DNA from: Peribacillus frigoritolerans
GTDB lineage: Bacteria; Bacillota; Bacilli; Bacillales; DSM-1321
DNA: 64,000 bases
NCBI RefSeq assembly: GCF_030676415.1
Contig: NZ_JAUUTW010000014.1
Span: forward strand, 62,001-126,000
Reading direction: 5' to 3'
Shown here: positions 8,345 through 18,035 of the stretch, piece after piece
How positions within the stretch are numbered: the stretch's first letter is position 1
Layout: each line of letters starts with the position of its first letter
Notes under the pieces: model-generated
The model's database searches: none
Seen by the model: the letters and a program-made list of their open reading frames with translations, nothing else
Told to the model about the DNA's origin: nothing
Made by a program: the position numbers and the translations under genes

Positions 8345-8881
8345 CTAAAACTCTAATCCTTTGACAGCGCCGATACCCTCGTCATAATAATGTTTGGTCG
8401 CCTCAATCGATGAAACCAAATCAGCCATTTCCATAAGCTCTGGCTTGGCATCCCTACCGGTAATGACTATATGCATATGAGGGGGACGATTTCGAATGGC
8501 ATCGATGACTTCAGCCAATGGCAAAACATCTTCAATTGGGAATTTGGAAATGGCTAAAGCATTGTTCAGCTCATCCAAAACAAGTAAATCAATGCCCGGA
8601 TCAGCAAGGGCAAGTTTTGCCTTTTCCCAAGCTAACGCCAATGCATTGCGATGCTCTTCCGGTGTTTTGGTCCATGTGAAACCAATACCTAGCTGTTCCA
8701 TTTTAACTCCTAATTTTCCCAATGCCAATGCTTCCCCATATGTACGCTCTGGAGATTTTATGAACTGAAGGTATTTGACATTCATTCCTCTGCCGATTGC
8801 CCTTAAAGTCACCCCTAATGAGGCAGTCGTCTTCCCTTTCCCGTTTCCCGTATAAATAAGCATTAATCCTCTGCGTGCCAC
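8345..8881 (-). CDS. btuR: Cob(I)alamin / cob(I)yrinate adenosyltransferase (BtuR/CobO family)
   Basis: The 178-residue protein has the family P-loop YTGNGKGKTTASLG near residue 10 and the LDELNNAL and HIVITGRDA motifs typical of CobA/CobO/BtuR adenosyltransferases. It transfers the 5'-deoxyadenosyl group from ATP to the reduced corrinoid cobalt. The start is a GTG at 8881 with a GGTAGGTGAG site upstream, 14 bases after the end of the nitroreductase-like gene. In Bacillus megaterium the same gene follows cbiY at the end of the cob operon. Here cbiP comes after it. Confidence 0.95.
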   Translation of the reverse strand: MARRGLMLIYTGNGKGKTTASLGVTLRAIGRGMNVKYLQFIKSPERTYGEALALGKLGVKMEQLGIGFTWTKTPEEHRNALALAWEKAKLALADPGIDLLVLDELNNALAISKFPIEDVLPLAEVIDAIRNRPPHMHIVITGRDAKPELMEMADLVSSIEATKHYYDEGIGAVKGLEF

Positions 8882-8895
8882 TCACTCACCTACCC

Positions 8896-9459
8896 TCATA
8901 GCCAAACTGTTTTTTCTATGTATGAAGTCCTTTTAGTAGCAGGAACCGGTTGATCGCCTTTAGGGTATCCGACAAAAATGGTGCCGATCACTTTTTTGTT
9001 ATCCGGTGAGCCGATAAATTCGTGCAGGCGTTCATCCCTGACAAGACCCACTCCTCTAGTGCGCCAAACGAATCCAAGACCTAGCTCTTTTGCGGCAAGC
9101 CACATCGAATGGACAGCGCAACAAGATGCGAATACATTGTCTTCGGATGAATCTGGATCATCAGGCAAAATATCAGAAGTCACGACAATGATGAGCGGTG
9201 TCGTCTGTACAACTTCCAGTGAACTTTCAATCAATTTTGGTTTGGTAGGGAAGCGCTCATGTAGATACCTTTCTGCCAAGCTTTCATACCGGTGCTTCGC
9301 TTCTCCCTTGATTACATAAAAACTCCAAGGTTCACGCAATCGGTCGTTAGGAGCATAGGTAGCCGCTTCCAATAACTGCCTGATTTTTTGATCTTCCACT
9401 TCTTTTTCTTCGTAATTCCTTATCGCCCGGCGTTCCTTCAATTCTTGAATGATGGACAT
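8896..9459 (-). CDS. cbiY: Nitroreductase-family flavoprotein of the cobalamin operon (CbiY position)
   Basis: The 187-residue protein is a one-domain FMN nitroreductase: the RRAIRNY phosphate-binding segment near residue 10, a central CCAVHSMWLAAKELGLGFVW helix, and a C-terminal GYPKGDQP segment. It overlaps the end of cobA by 22 bases and precedes btuR, the position held by cbiY in the Bacillus megaterium operon. Its role is not established. A corrinoid cobalt reductase serving btuR is one guess; a BluB-like role in making dimethylbenzimidazole is another, but the typical BluB motifs are not evident to me. The symbol rests on gene order. Confidence 0.8.
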   Translation of the reverse strand: MSIIQELKERRAIRNYEEKEVEDQKIRQLLEAATYAPNDRLREPWSFYVIKGEAKHRYESLAERYLHERFPTKPKLIESSLEVVQTTPLIIVVTSDILPDDPDSSEDNVFASCCAVHSMWLAAKELGLGFVWRTRGVGLVRDERLHEFIGSPDNKKVIGTIFVGYPKGDQPVPATKRTSYIEKTVWL

Positions 9460-10247
9460 TCCAACTCATTCCCTTCCATAATGGACTTTGATTCAATCAC
9501 TCTTTCAAACCATTGGATTTTTTCTCTTAATTGGACGACATCCCCTACTAGAAAGATTGACGGATTTTGAATTTCTTCTTTTACAGCCTTCGAAGAAATC
9601 GAACTCAAAGTACCGGTGATCGTCCTTTGTTTATCTGTCGTGCCCCATTCAATGACGGCCACTGGCGTTTTACCATCCCTGCCATGCTCCATCAATTTTT
9701 CACAGATGAACGGCATATTACCAATTCCCATATAAAAGGCAATGGTATCGATGCCCTGAGCCAACGCCTGCCAATTCAGGTTATCCTGCCCCTTGTAATC
9801 ACGGCCATGGCCTGTCACAATGGCATAACTTGAGGCATGTTCACGGTGGGTTACCGGGATGCCCGCATAAGCCGGTGCTGCGATTCCTGCTGTGATTCCT
9901 GGGACGATATCATATTCAATCCCGTTAGCAGCCAGTATCTCCGCTTCCTCACCGCCACGCCCGAAAACAAATGGATCTCCACCCTTCAGACGGGTGACGT
10001 TTTTCCCCTGTAAGGCTTTCTCCACTAAAAGTTCATGTATTTCATTTTGAATGAGATGATGTTTCCCTGGTGCTTTCCCGCAATATACCAGTTCTGCCTC
10101 TTCTTTTGCATAAGTTAATAGTTCTGGATTGACAAGCCTGTCATATGCAATGACATCCGCCTTTTGGATGCATTCCAGTCCATATACCGTAATCAGTTTC
10201 GGATCTCCGGGACCCGCACCGACCAGATGAACTTTTCCCGGTTTCAT
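9438..10247 (-). CDS. cobA: Uroporphyrinogen-III C-methyltransferase
   Basis: This 269-residue SUMT methylates uroporphyrinogen III at C2 and C7 with S-adenosylmethionine to give precorrin-2, the branch point to cobalamin and siroheme. Family motifs are clear: VGAGPGDPKLITV at the start, YDRLV, RLKGGDPFVFGRGGEE, and VPGITAGIAAPAYAGIPVTHR. It is the stand-alone SUMT without the dehydrogenase/ferrochelatase part of CysG, so precorrin-2 oxidation must be done by another protein outside the window. It sits 14 bases after cbiA and overlaps the next gene by 22 bases. Confidence 0.96.
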   Translation of the reverse strand: MKPGKVHLVGAGPGDPKLITVYGLECIQKADVIAYDRLVNPELLTYAKEEAELVYCGKAPGKHHLIQNEIHELLVEKALQGKNVTRLKGGDPFVFGRGGEEAEILAANGIEYDIVPGITAGIAAPAYAGIPVTHREHASSYAIVTGHGRDYKGQDNLNWQALAQGIDTIAFYMGIGNMPFICEKLMEHGRDGKTPVAVIEWGTTDKQRTITGTLSSISSKAVKEEIQNPSIFLVGDVVQLREKIQWFERVIESKSIMEGNELECPSFKN

Positions 10248-10261
10248 GCTCGCGCCTCCTC

Positions 10262-11677
10262 TTAATCTTCAAAAAATACCTTTTCCTTGTTGAAAGTTTC
10301 ATGTGTTGAACTGTTTTTTTGTTTTAAGCAAGCATCGATCCAGTTCTTTGCAAGTGTTGGATTGGAAGCAAAATGAAAGTGCGTATACCCAGCAACAAGA
10401 TTGCCTATTACACACCCCTCTTGTTTCGATCCGAATCTGCCTTTGGCTTGATAAGCATGTGTAAGATCATCATCCGCTTCAAATGTCGAATAGTGGAATT
10501 CATGACCTTTTGCCTGCTCAATTTCATTGATCAAAAAATTGCCTGGAGTTCCTGTAATTTCACGATACCCAAGTGCTGCAAGTTTTTTCTGCATTTTAAT
10601 CCTGCCCGGTATAATTCCTGCCATCTGATGCGTTTCTCCGGAAGTTGTTTCAATCGATTTGCTCAAAAACATGAAACCGCCACATTCCGCTAGAGTCGGC
10701 ATCCCCTTTTCAATGGAACTTCTGATGGATTTGATAGCATCCACGTTACCGGAAAGTTCAGCTGCAAATTCCTCAGGAAAACCGCCTCCAAGGTATAAAC
10801 CATCAGCATCCAATGGAACTTCATCCCCTTTTAATGGAGAAAAATACTTGATGTTCGCCCCATTCGCTTCAAGTAACTCAAGGTTTTCCTGATAATAAAA
10901 ATTGAACGCTGCATCTTTTGCAACGGCAATGCACACGCCCTTTTCATTTTGGGATTGAAATATATTTGAATTCCCACTGGAAACCGCGCATGTCTTCGAC
11001 AAACGGTACAACTGATCGATATCGATCGTTTCCATGACTAAGTGTGCAAGCTTATCGAAAAACGGGTTTAGTTCGCCGCGTTCAATAGCAGGAATCAAGC
11101 CCAAATGGCGGCTAGGAATATCAATATCCATTTCCCGCCTCATATAACCCAGCACCGGTACATCGCATTCTTGCTCAATGGCTGCTTTGACAATATTGTA
11201 ATGGCCTGCACTTCCCACTTGATTGGCAATGACCCCAATGATGTTCGGACCGGTCGAAAAATCCTGAAAACCTTTTACAATGGCAGCTGCACTCCGTGCC
11301 ATGCTGGCACAGTTGACTACCAACAGGACAGGGCTTTGCGTGATGATGCTGATTTCAGCCGTCGATCCTGTATTGGATAAAGGACTTTTGCCATCGAAGA
11401 AGCCCATGACTCCTTCGATGATCGATATATCAGCTCCGGTACCTGCTTTGTTAAGAATTTCTCGGACTGTGTCATGTTCGAACATCCAACTGTCAAGATT
11501 GCGTGAAATCCGCCCTGTAACTGCGGTATGATAAGTAGGATCAATATAGTCAGGACCACATTTGAACCCCTGAACAGTATAGCCTTTCTTCTGGAGGGCT
11601 GCCATGATTCCGATGGTCAATGTCGTTTTACCGACACCGCTTCCGGTACCCGCAATTACCAATCTTCTATCGTTCAT
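10262..11677 (-). CDS. cbiA: Cobyrinic acid a,c-diamide synthase
   Basis: The 471-residue enzyme amidates the a and c acetate side chains using glutamine and ATP. It has the P-loop AGTGSGVGKTTLT at the N-terminus and the glutaminase nucleophile in TLAECGGFMFLS in the C-terminal half. The ATG at 11677 is preceded by AAGGAGGGAG and lies 16 bases after cbiG; a longer frame from 11713 would overlap cbiG and lacks a better site. It is in the usual order between cbiG and cobA. Confidence 0.95.
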   Translation of the reverse strand: MNDRRLVIAGTGSGVGKTTLTIGIMAALQKKGYTVQGFKCGPDYIDPTYHTAVTGRISRNLDSWMFEHDTVREILNKAGTGADISIIEGVMGFFDGKSPLSNTGSTAEISIITQSPVLLVVNCASMARSAAAIVKGFQDFSTGPNIIGVIANQVGSAGHYNIVKAAIEQECDVPVLGYMRREMDIDIPSRHLGLIPAIERGELNPFFDKLAHLVMETIDIDQLYRLSKTCAVSSGNSNIFQSQNEKGVCIAVAKDAAFNFYYQENLELLEANGANIKYFSPLKGDEVPLDADGLYLGGGFPEEFAAELSGNVDAIKSIRSSIEKGMPTLAECGGFMFLSKSIETTSGETHQMAGIIPGRIKMQKKLAALGYREITGTPGNFLINEIEQAKGHEFHYSTFEADDDLTHAYQAKGRFGSKQEGCVIGNLVAGYTHFHFASNPTLAKNWIDACLKQKNSSTHETFNKEKVFFED

Positions 11678-11693
11678 ATTTGTTTCTCCCTCC

Positions 11694-12818
11694 TTAAAAA
11701 GGAATGACCCCAACTGATATGGTTACGTTCCCCGATTTTTTCTTAACTAGCTCCAATTGATCAGCTTTAGTATAAATCCTAACAGCCGGTTCACTCACAC
11801 CATATGCACCTGTATATTTAAATACTGTATCTGATGGCGCTTCGATTTTGGCTTGATTTAGTTCTTCCGGTTCATAATGCACGAATTCCCAGCCATATTT
11901 TTCAACTACTTCAATCAAGCCGATTTCGTCTTTCTTTATGGAAATTGTACAGATCGCTTTAACGCTTTTTAAAGAAAACGATAATTCGGCTAGTGTTTCT
12001 GCGATCACCTGCTCAATTTCTGCAGCAGCTGTTCCCCTATTGCACCCGATACCGAGAGCAATGACTTTTGGACGATATACGATCCCATTTTCCAGGATCC
12101 TCTTTTCCGACTGGGTAAGCATGCGGTGAGTCACGACCAGAGCTGCTTGTGGCTTTGCTTGAAGTGCTTCTTCAATGGATGGGTATATGATTATGCGTTC
12201 AGGTAATGCCGTTTCATACGACCACCAGTTCCGTTCCCCTGACTCCTGTACAACGGCAACATGCTCTTCATTTACAACGGACGCACTTACTGGCGTCAAT
12301 TTTTCTGCGGAATCCCAAATCCACCCGAAGCGCTGGCCGAATAAGTCGACAGGAATCGTTTTTTGTACATCTGATGCCGTGGTGATTATAGCCCTTGCGT
12401 CAAGGGCTGCAGCAACTTCCTTAGTCAGTTCATTTGCTCCCCCAAGATGCCCTGACAGTACACTGATAACATTTTCCCCTTTATCATCAATGACAACGAC
12501 ACCTGGATCCGTTTTCTTATCCTTCAAAATTGGCGCAATCATCCGGACGACTGCCCCGAGTGAAATAATTAGTATGATCCCTTTATATTCCTTGAATAAG
12601 GCTGGTAATAGCATACGGACACTGCCCGAAAAAAGCTGGATCTGTTTATGCTCTTCGTCCCCTTTTTCAAACTTGCTCATGTAATATAGATCGGAATTCG
12701 AAAAAACGGTGTGTAATTTTCGTGCCAGCTCGACACCATGTTTTGTAATCGCCACGATCGCATAAGTATGAGACCGTTTAATGGGAGCAAGTTCCGCTTC
12801 TTTCAATTCAATGATCAT
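11694..12818 (-). CDS. cbiG: Cobalt-precorrin 5A hydrolase
   Basis: CbiG opens the delta-lactone of cobalt-precorrin-5A and releases the C20 carbon as acetaldehyde, the step unique to the anaerobic pathway. The 374-residue protein shows the central SLGAVVRMIAP and VLSGHLGGANELT motifs and the C-terminal CobE/GbiG domain starting near GIGCNRGT. Its ATG overlaps the stop codon of cbiF by four bases (ATGA), so the two are coupled. No fusion to a methyltransferase is present, unlike in some clostridia. Confidence 0.94.
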   Translation of the reverse strand: MIIELKEAELAPIKRSHTYAIVAITKHGVELARKLHTVFSNSDLYYMSKFEKGDEEHKQIQLFSGSVRMLLPALFKEYKGIILIISLGAVVRMIAPILKDKKTDPGVVVIDDKGENVISVLSGHLGGANELTKEVAAALDARAIITTASDVQKTIPVDLFGQRFGWIWDSAEKLTPVSASVVNEEHVAVVQESGERNWWSYETALPERIIIYPSIEEALQAKPQAALVVTHRMLTQSEKRILENGIVYRPKVIALGIGCNRGTAAAEIEQVIAETLAELSFSLKSVKAICTISIKKDEIGLIEVVEKYGWEFVHYEPEELNQAKIEAPSDTVFKYTGAYGVSEPAVRIYTKADQLELVKKKSGNVTISVGVIPF

Positions 12819-13591
12819 GGCTTAACACCTTTTCTGAAACCGTGGGTAAAACTCGCATCATATAGTTTGGAACGGTATTCATCTTTATCATGGATAGTAG
12901 GGTCTAACGCCCAACCAGCCAAAATCATTGCATGCTTGCGGATACCGTTTTTACGCATATCATCATCTAAATTCACTAAGGTGGTACGGACAATTTTTTG
13001 GTCCGGCCATGTTGCCCGTTGAATGACTGCGACCGGTGTATCATCCTTCCAACCGGCTGCCTGGAGTTCTTTAACGATTTTTTTAGTCAAGGTCGCACTC
13101 AAGAAAAGGGCAATCGTACAGTGATGACTTGCCAAATCTCGTAACTTCTCAAATTCCGGTACAGGCGTACGTCCTTCAGCCCTCGTTAATATGAGTGTCT
13201 GAGTTAAATCCGGGATAGTCAGCTCTGCTCCTATTGCCGCTGCTGAGGCGAACACCGAACTTACGCCAGGAATCACCTCATAACCAATATCCTCTTTCTT
13301 CAATAGGACAATTTGTTCCATGATCGCCCCGTACATGGCAGGATCCCCTGTATGGATCCTGGCAACCATCTTTCCTTCTTTAACACGATCAACCATGATG
13401 CCAACAATTTCTTCCAAATGCATTCCAGCCGTTTTTAGCACCTCGGCATCGGGTTTTGCCTTAGCAATCAATTCTTCATTCACTAATGAATCCGTATATA
13501 AAATGACATCAGCCGTTTGAAGAATGTTCAATCCTTTTACAGTAATCAAATCCGGATCTCCTGGGCCAGCTCCTACTATATATATCTTCAT
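12815..13591 (-). CDS. cbiF: Cobalt-precorrin-4 C11-methyltransferase
   Basis: The 258-residue SAM-dependent methyltransferase has the corrin methylase fold: VGAGPGDPDLITVKG at the N-terminus, YTDSLVNEEL, RIHTGDPAMYGAIMEQ and IPGVSSVFASAAAIGAELT. The SLVN and PGVSS segments are typical of CbiF/CobM rather than CbiL or CbiH. It methylates C11 of cobalt-precorrin-4. The gene is locked between cbiL and cbiG with four-base overlaps at both ends. Confidence 0.94.
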   Translation of the reverse strand: MKIYIVGAGPGDPDLITVKGLNILQTADVILYTDSLVNEELIAKAKPDAEVLKTAGMHLEEIVGIMVDRVKEGKMVARIHTGDPAMYGAIMEQIVLLKKEDIGYEVIPGVSSVFASAAAIGAELTIPDLTQTLILTRAEGRTPVPEFEKLRDLASHHCTIALFLSATLTKKIVKELQAAGWKDDTPVAVIQRATWPDQKIVRTTLVNLDDDMRKNGIRKHAMILAGWALDPTIHDKDEYRSKLYDASFTHGFRKGVKP

Positions 13592-14295
13592 TTTCTCACC
13601 ACCATCAATGTTAAGTATTCCAGTTCAAGTCCTTCCAATTCACTCACTTTCCAAATCACTTCTTCGTCGGATGTGACTTTGGTTACGACCGAAGCCTTTT
13701 CAAGTAAGTCTAAATCTTTTAAAACGGTAATCATTAAATCGATGACCTTTGCCACTTTGATGAACACCACGGCATCATGATCTTCAATCGCCTTCTTCAT
13801 CGCTTCATAATCATCTCTTGCCGGAACAATCGCGACATGATCATCACCATCCGCCAAAGCGATGCCCAACCTTGACGCTGATCCATTAAACGAAGAAATG
13901 CCTGGGACTGTCTTGATTTCGACTTCGGGATGCAACTCTTGCATCAATTTCATCATATGTATGAACGTACTATATAAAAGGGGATCACCTTCCGTAACGA
14001 AAGCAACATCTTTTCCTTCATATAATTTTTGCCAAACCTTTTCAACCGTTCCGTTCCATTCCCGATCCAAAATCGCTTGATCTTTCGTCATCGGAAATAT
14101 AAGGCCCAGCATTTCCTTCTCTTCAGGACGAATGTAAACTTCAACGATACGGTGGGCGTAGCTTTTACTCCCTTTTCTTTTTTTGGGATACGCAATGACA
14201 GGAGATTCCTGAATCACGCGAAATGCCTTTACTGTAATAAGTTCTGGATCGCCCGGGCCCACGCCAAGGCCATATAATGTACCAAGATTACTCAT
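13588..14295 (-). CDS. cbiL: Cobalt-factor II / cobalt-precorrin-2 C20-methyltransferase
   Basis: This 235-residue tetrapyrrole methylase adds the methyl group at C20. It begins [20 protein letters not shown] and has [17 protein letters not shown] and [16 protein letters not shown], the CbiL-specific versions of the SAM and substrate loops. It overlaps cbiET by eight bases upstream and cbiF by four downstream. The substrate form (cobalt-factor II) follows from the early-cobalt pathway shown by cbiX and cbiD. Confidence 0.94.
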   Translation of the reverse strand: MSNLGTLYGLGVGPGDPELITVKAFRVIQESPVIAYPKKRKGSKSYAHRIVEVYIRPEEKEMLGLIFPMTKDQAILDREWNGTVEKVWQKLYEGKDVAFVTEGDPLLYSTFIHMMKLMQELHPEVEIKTVPGISSFNGSASRLGIALADGDDHVAIVPARDDYEAMKKAIEDHDAVVFIKVAKVIDLMITVLKDLDLLEKASVVTKVTSDEEVIWKVSELEGLELEYLTLMVVRK

Positions 14296-15490
14296 TCATG
14301 TCTTCCTTTCGTTGTGCAGTAATGATATAAACCGGATTAAGCGGAACAAATCTGTTCATTCCCAATATTGGCTTACTTCGGGAAATTTGCGCATGCGTGA
14401 TGGAAGTGTGAAAACCAGCTTCCGCAAATGCCTCATTAGCCCGGTAAAGATTCTCGATCGTTGCAGCATTTAGAACGATCCTGCCGCCTTCTTTAAGCCG
14501 TTTGCAGCATGTATTGATTAGATCTGCCATTTCGCCGCCAGTCCCGCCAATGAAGATCGCATCAGGATCCGGAAAAGTTTCCAAGCCTTGCGGAGCTTTT
14601 CCATGAATAGCCGTTATATCGGTACGGAATTTACGTTGGTTTTGATAACAGTTTTCTAAATCAGGCTCATTTTTTTCTATTGCGAAGATTTGGCCTTCGG
14701 ATGCAAGCCTGGCCGCTTCAATTGCCATTGATCCCGTACACGTCCCAACATCCCAAACTATGCTGTTTTTCCTGAGATTCATTGCATGCAGGCTTAATAC
14801 CCGAATTTCCTTTTTGGTTATGAGTCCCTTGTCCGGCTTACGCTGCGAAAATTCTTCATCTTCTATCCCTAAGGACCAGCTTGGACCTTCTGATTTTCTT
14901 TTCAAAATTACGACATTCAACGGGGAGAATTCCCGCTCCATCATTTCATCAAGTTCATACCAGCCAAAGTCTTCGGTTTCTCCTTGAAGATTTTCAGCCA
15001 CAAATGCCCGGTATTCAGTCATTCCGAATGAAAGGAGATATTTAGCCAGTTGATTGGGACTATTTTCAATGTCCGTAAGCAAGGCAACTTTCGCTTTCCC
15101 ATCAATCCTTTGGGCCAGCCCTTTCATACTGCGTCCATGAACACTAACTAGGAAGGCATCTTGCCAGCTTTCCCCCATTTTTGCAAAAGCAAGCTGAATG
15201 GAACTGAAATATGGGTAAACCTCCATGTTGATTTTGCTGGAAAGATAGCCGCCCATTCCATAAAACAATGGGTCACCAGAAGCTAAGACAACTGTTGGAC
15301 GAATTTCATCCTGCAGTTGTTCTACCACCTTTTTCAAACCGCCCTTTATGACAATCTTCTTGCCAGTATAGTTCGGAAAGAAGGATAAGACCCGTTCACC
15401 TCCGACCAGCACTTCACTTTCTTCTATCCATTGGGCATATTGAGGCAGTAAGCTTTCCTGACCGTTATCCCCTATCCCGATTAATTTCAT
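14288..15490 (-). CDS. cbiET: CbiE-CbiT fusion: C5,C15-methyltransferase and C12 decarboxylase
   Basis: The 400-residue protein joins an N-terminal CbiE methylase (about residues 1-200, [14 protein letters not shown]) and a C-terminal CbiT Rossmann methyltransferase/decarboxylase (from about residue 215, with [16 protein letters not shown]). Together they methylate C5 and C15 of cobalt-precorrin-6B/7 and remove the C12 acetate carboxyl. The fusion is as in Bacillus megaterium CbiET and in aerobic CobL. I chose the ATG at 15490 ([10 protein letters not shown]); a TTG at 15508 is possible. The start overlaps the end of cbiD. Confidence 0.94.
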   Translation of the reverse strand: MKLIGIGDNGQESLLPQYAQWIEESEVLVGGERVLSFFPNYTGKKIVIKGGLKKVVEQLQDEIRPTVVLASGDPLFYGMGGYLSSKINMEVYPYFSSIQLAFAKMGESWQDAFLVSVHGRSMKGLAQRIDGKAKVALLTDIENSPNQLAKYLLSFGMTEYRAFVAENLQGETEDFGWYELDEMMEREFSPLNVVILKRKSEGPSWSLGIEDEEFSQRKPDKGLITKKEIRVLSLHAMNLRKNSIVWDVGTCTGSMAIEAARLASEGQIFAIEKNEPDLENCYQNQRKFRTDITAIHGKAPQGLETFPDPDAIFIGGTGGEMADLINTCCKRLKEGGRIVLNAATIENLYRANEAFAEAGFHTSITHAQISRSKPILGMNRFVPLNPVYIITAQRKEDMNE

Positions 15491-16598
15491 CGATTGACTC
15501 AATTCCAACAGCCCTTCCCAGTAATTGTCCTTTCAACGAATAAATCGCCGTTTCCATTTCAATGCCGCCCTTCACTTGCTTTATGGCAGAGTAACAGCAG
15601 GATTCACAAAGTTTATTAAAAAAATCAAAATTATTGATCGCTGACATCATGTCCCCGACTTGTGACGCTGTGTTTGCATTCTTGATTTCAAGAACAAGAT
15701 CATCCTCAGCTCCGACGCTTTGGGCTATTTCCGATAGAAAACCGAAGTCGACCGGGGCACTTTTTGAATGCACCATCATCACACCTTGGGCCACTTTGGA
15801 GAATTTACCCATCATGCCGACCAGTGAGACCTTTTTTATTCCCTGCCTCTTACATTGCTTAAGTGAGAAGCCTACAAAGTCACCCATTTCAATAAAGGCT
15901 TCCTCAGGTAAATCCTGGAGAAGGCCCATTGCATACTTTTCACTGCGCCCGCCAGTGGTTAAGACAAGATGCTCACACCCACTCGCTTTGGCGACACTGA
16001 TGGCCTGGACGATACTTGCCATATAGGCGGAACTGGAAAAAGGGACGACTGTGCCCCTAGTTCCCAAAATGGAAATGCCTCCCACAATCCCCAAGCGGCC
16101 ATTTAATGTTTTTTTCGCTATTTCTTCACCTGCTGGCACGGAGATGACGACTTTCACTCCCCTATTGATCTTAAATTCTTCCAATGTTTGTTGCACAGTG
16201 GTTAAAATCATTTTGCGCGGTACAGGATTAATGGCCGCTTCCCCTACAGGAACGGGAAGCCCAGGTTTGGTCACACGGCCCACACCAATCCCTCCATCCA
16301 AGATAATCCCAGGTGCATCCGACCAGCTGACAGTAGAAATAATATGTGCCAGATGGGTGGCATCGGGATCATCTCCGGCATCTTTAATCGTTTCTGCACT
16401 AACCGCATTTTCCGATATTTCATATTTCTCAATAGTGAAAGTGGCATCTCGGCCGATGGGCAAGGAAATCGTTGCCTCCTCAAGGGCATCCCCCGTGATC
16501 AAGGCGGTCAATGCCGCTTTGGTCACGGCTGTCGAACATGCTCCCGTCGTATACCCATGACGCATTTGTGAGGGGTCTTTTTTCACTTTCTTTTCCAT
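15465..16598 (-). CDS. cbiD: Cobalt-precorrin-5B C1-methyltransferase
   Basis: The 377-residue CbiD has the N-terminal [17 protein letters not shown] motif, the [10 protein letters not shown] motif, and the [11 protein letters not shown] and [14 protein letters not shown] segments that define the family. CbiD is found only in the anaerobic pathway and replaces the aerobic CobF step, so it is the strongest single marker of pathway type here. It methylates C1 using SAM although it lacks the usual tetrapyrrole methylase fold. It follows cbiC by five bases and overlaps cbiET. Confidence 0.96.
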   Translation of the reverse strand: MEKKVKKDPSQMRHGYTTGACSTAVTKAALTALITGDALEEATISLPIGRDATFTIEKYEISENAVSAETIKDAGDDPDATHLAHIISTVSWSDAPGIILDGGIGVGRVTKPGLPVPVGEAAINPVPRKMILTTVQQTLEEFKINRGVKVVISVPAGEEIAKKTLNGRLGIVGGISILGTRGTVVPFSSSAYMASIVQAISVAKASGCEHLVLTTGGRSEKYAMGLLQDLPEEAFIEMGDFVGFSLKQCKRQGIKKVSLVGMMGKFSKVAQGVMMVHSKSAPVDFGFLSEIAQSVGAEDDLVLEIKNANTASQVGDMMSAINNFDFFNKLCESCCYSAIKQVKGGIEMETAIYSLKGQLLGRAVGIESIDEINRDRG

Positions 16599-16603
16599 GT
16601 TTT

Positions 16604-17251
16604 TTAACTATCAGCTAAAAGGGAAATCGCGTTCAATGCTGCAACAGTGACAGTACTTCCACCTTTTCGGCCAATATTCGTAATGAATGGCACTTCTGTG
16701 ATCTTAGCCAGTTCCTCTTTAGATTCAGCTGCAGAAACAAACCCAACAGGCATTCCAATGATTAAGTCCGGTTTTGCTATTCCTTCTTTAATAAGGCGAA
16801 TGAGCTCAAGTAAAGCTGTAGGTGCATTGCCAATGGCATAAATGCCCCCTTCATTTTCCTTTACGGCTTTTTGCATCGAAATGATCGCTCTTGTCGTATT
16901 CAAACGTTTTGCTTCGACCATCACATCTGGATCTGATATATAGCAATGAACGTCCCCGCCGTGTTTTTGAAATCTTTTTTTGCCTGTACCGCTCTCGATC
17001 ATTTGCACATCCGCAATGACATGTCTACCTTTGCGAATGGCTTCCACACCAGCTTGAATGGCATTTGGATGGATGATGACACTTCTTCCCAATTCAAAAT
17101 CCGCTGAAGCATGAATGACCCGACGGACGATCTTCCATTCATCTTCAGAAAAATCATGATTGCCCATTTCTTCAGCTATGATTGAAAAGCTATAATCATA
17201 TATTTTGTCCGGGTCTACCGTTAGTGGTTTAAAATCCGTTTTAAAATCCAT
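16604..17251 (-). CDS. cbiC: Cobalt-precorrin-8 methylmutase
   Basis: This 215-residue enzyme moves the methyl group from C11 to C12 to form cobyrinate. Visible family features are the RRVIHASADFELG segment containing the catalytic histidine, HPNAIQAGVEAIRKG, DVQMIESG, and the C-terminal GMPVGFVSAAESKEEL and GRKGGSTVTVAA loops. The ATG at 17251 follows AGGAGGAATGCAAG and overlaps the end of cbiJ by 11 bases. Confidence 0.96.
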   Translation of the reverse strand: MDFKTDFKPLTVDPDKIYDYSFSIIAEEMGNHDFSEDEWKIVRRVIHASADFELGRSVIIHPNAIQAGVEAIRKGRHVIADVQMIESGTGKKRFQKHGGDVHCYISDPDVMVEAKRLNTTRAIISMQKAVKENEGGIYAIGNAPTALLELIRLIKEGIAKPDLIIGMPVGFVSAAESKEELAKITEVPFITNIGRKGGSTVTVAALNAISLLADS

Positions 17252-18035
17252 CTTGCATTCCTCCTATTTTTACATTTAGCTGTTTATTCAACTCGGCAAT
17301 GACATGATCAAAACTTGAATGAACATTTTGATAGTCAACATCCGGTCGCGATATCATAATCGTCTCTATTCCACATTCCAACGCGGCTTCCAATTTCTCA
17401 TCAACCGCACCGACCTTGCCACTTTCTTTGGTTATCATCAATGTGACCCCATACTGTTCATATAGAGCTTTATTTAATTCTTTGGAAAATGGCCCTTGAA
17501 TCGCAACGATATTTTTTTGTTCAATGCCCAGCTGCGCACATTTTTCCATATTGTCCATGCGTGGCAGCATTCTCGCTATGACTCTGGTATTCTCGAGCCC
17601 TACCAATTCTTTTGCGAACACGGCTAGTGTTTTACTTCCGGTCGTGAGCATGATGACTCCCCGTTTTGCAGCGGCAAGCTTGGCAGCTTCCTCATAATCA
17701 CGGACAACTATCAATTTCTCATTCTGAAACCGTTGACTTTCACGCTCATAACGAATATAAGGTACATTTGCTGCCTTTGCTCCGTTAAGGGCGTTTTTGG
17801 ATGCTTCTTCCGCAAATGGGTGACTTGCATCAACTACAGCCTGAAAACCTTTTTCAGAGATTAAAGATGTCATATCCTCTGCAGTTAATCGTCCAATCCG
17901 GGTGGATATCCCTGCATCTTGCAAACTCTTAGCCGCCGACCCGGTTACAACAGTTGCCAAAACCTTGAATCCCACCTGCTGCATCTCAATCGCTAATTCC
18001 CTTGCATCACTTGTACCCGCCAAGAACAAAATCAT
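17241..18035 (-). CDS. cbiJ: Cobalt-precorrin-6A reductase
   Basis: CbiJ reduces the C18-C19 double bond of cobalt-precorrin-6A with a nicotinamide cofactor. The 264-residue protein starts LFLAGTSDARELA, followed by VVDASHPFAEEASKNA, YIRYERES, VIMLTTGSKTL and ITKESGKVGAVDEKLEA, all standard for CbiJ/CobK. The ATG overlaps the stop codon of cbiX by four bases. Confidence 0.95.
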   Translation of the reverse strand: MILFLAGTSDARELAIEMQQVGFKVLATVVTGSAAKSLQDAGISTRIGRLTAEDMTSLISEKGFQAVVDASHPFAEEASKNALNGAKAANVPYIRYERESQRFQNEKLIVVRDYEEAAKLAAAKRGVIMLTTGSKTLAVFAKELVGLENTRVIARMLPRMDNMEKCAQLGIEQKNIVAIQGPFSKELNKALYEQYGVTLMITKESGKVGAVDEKLEAALECGIETIMISRPDVDYQNVHSSFDHVIAELNKQLNVKIGGMQDGF

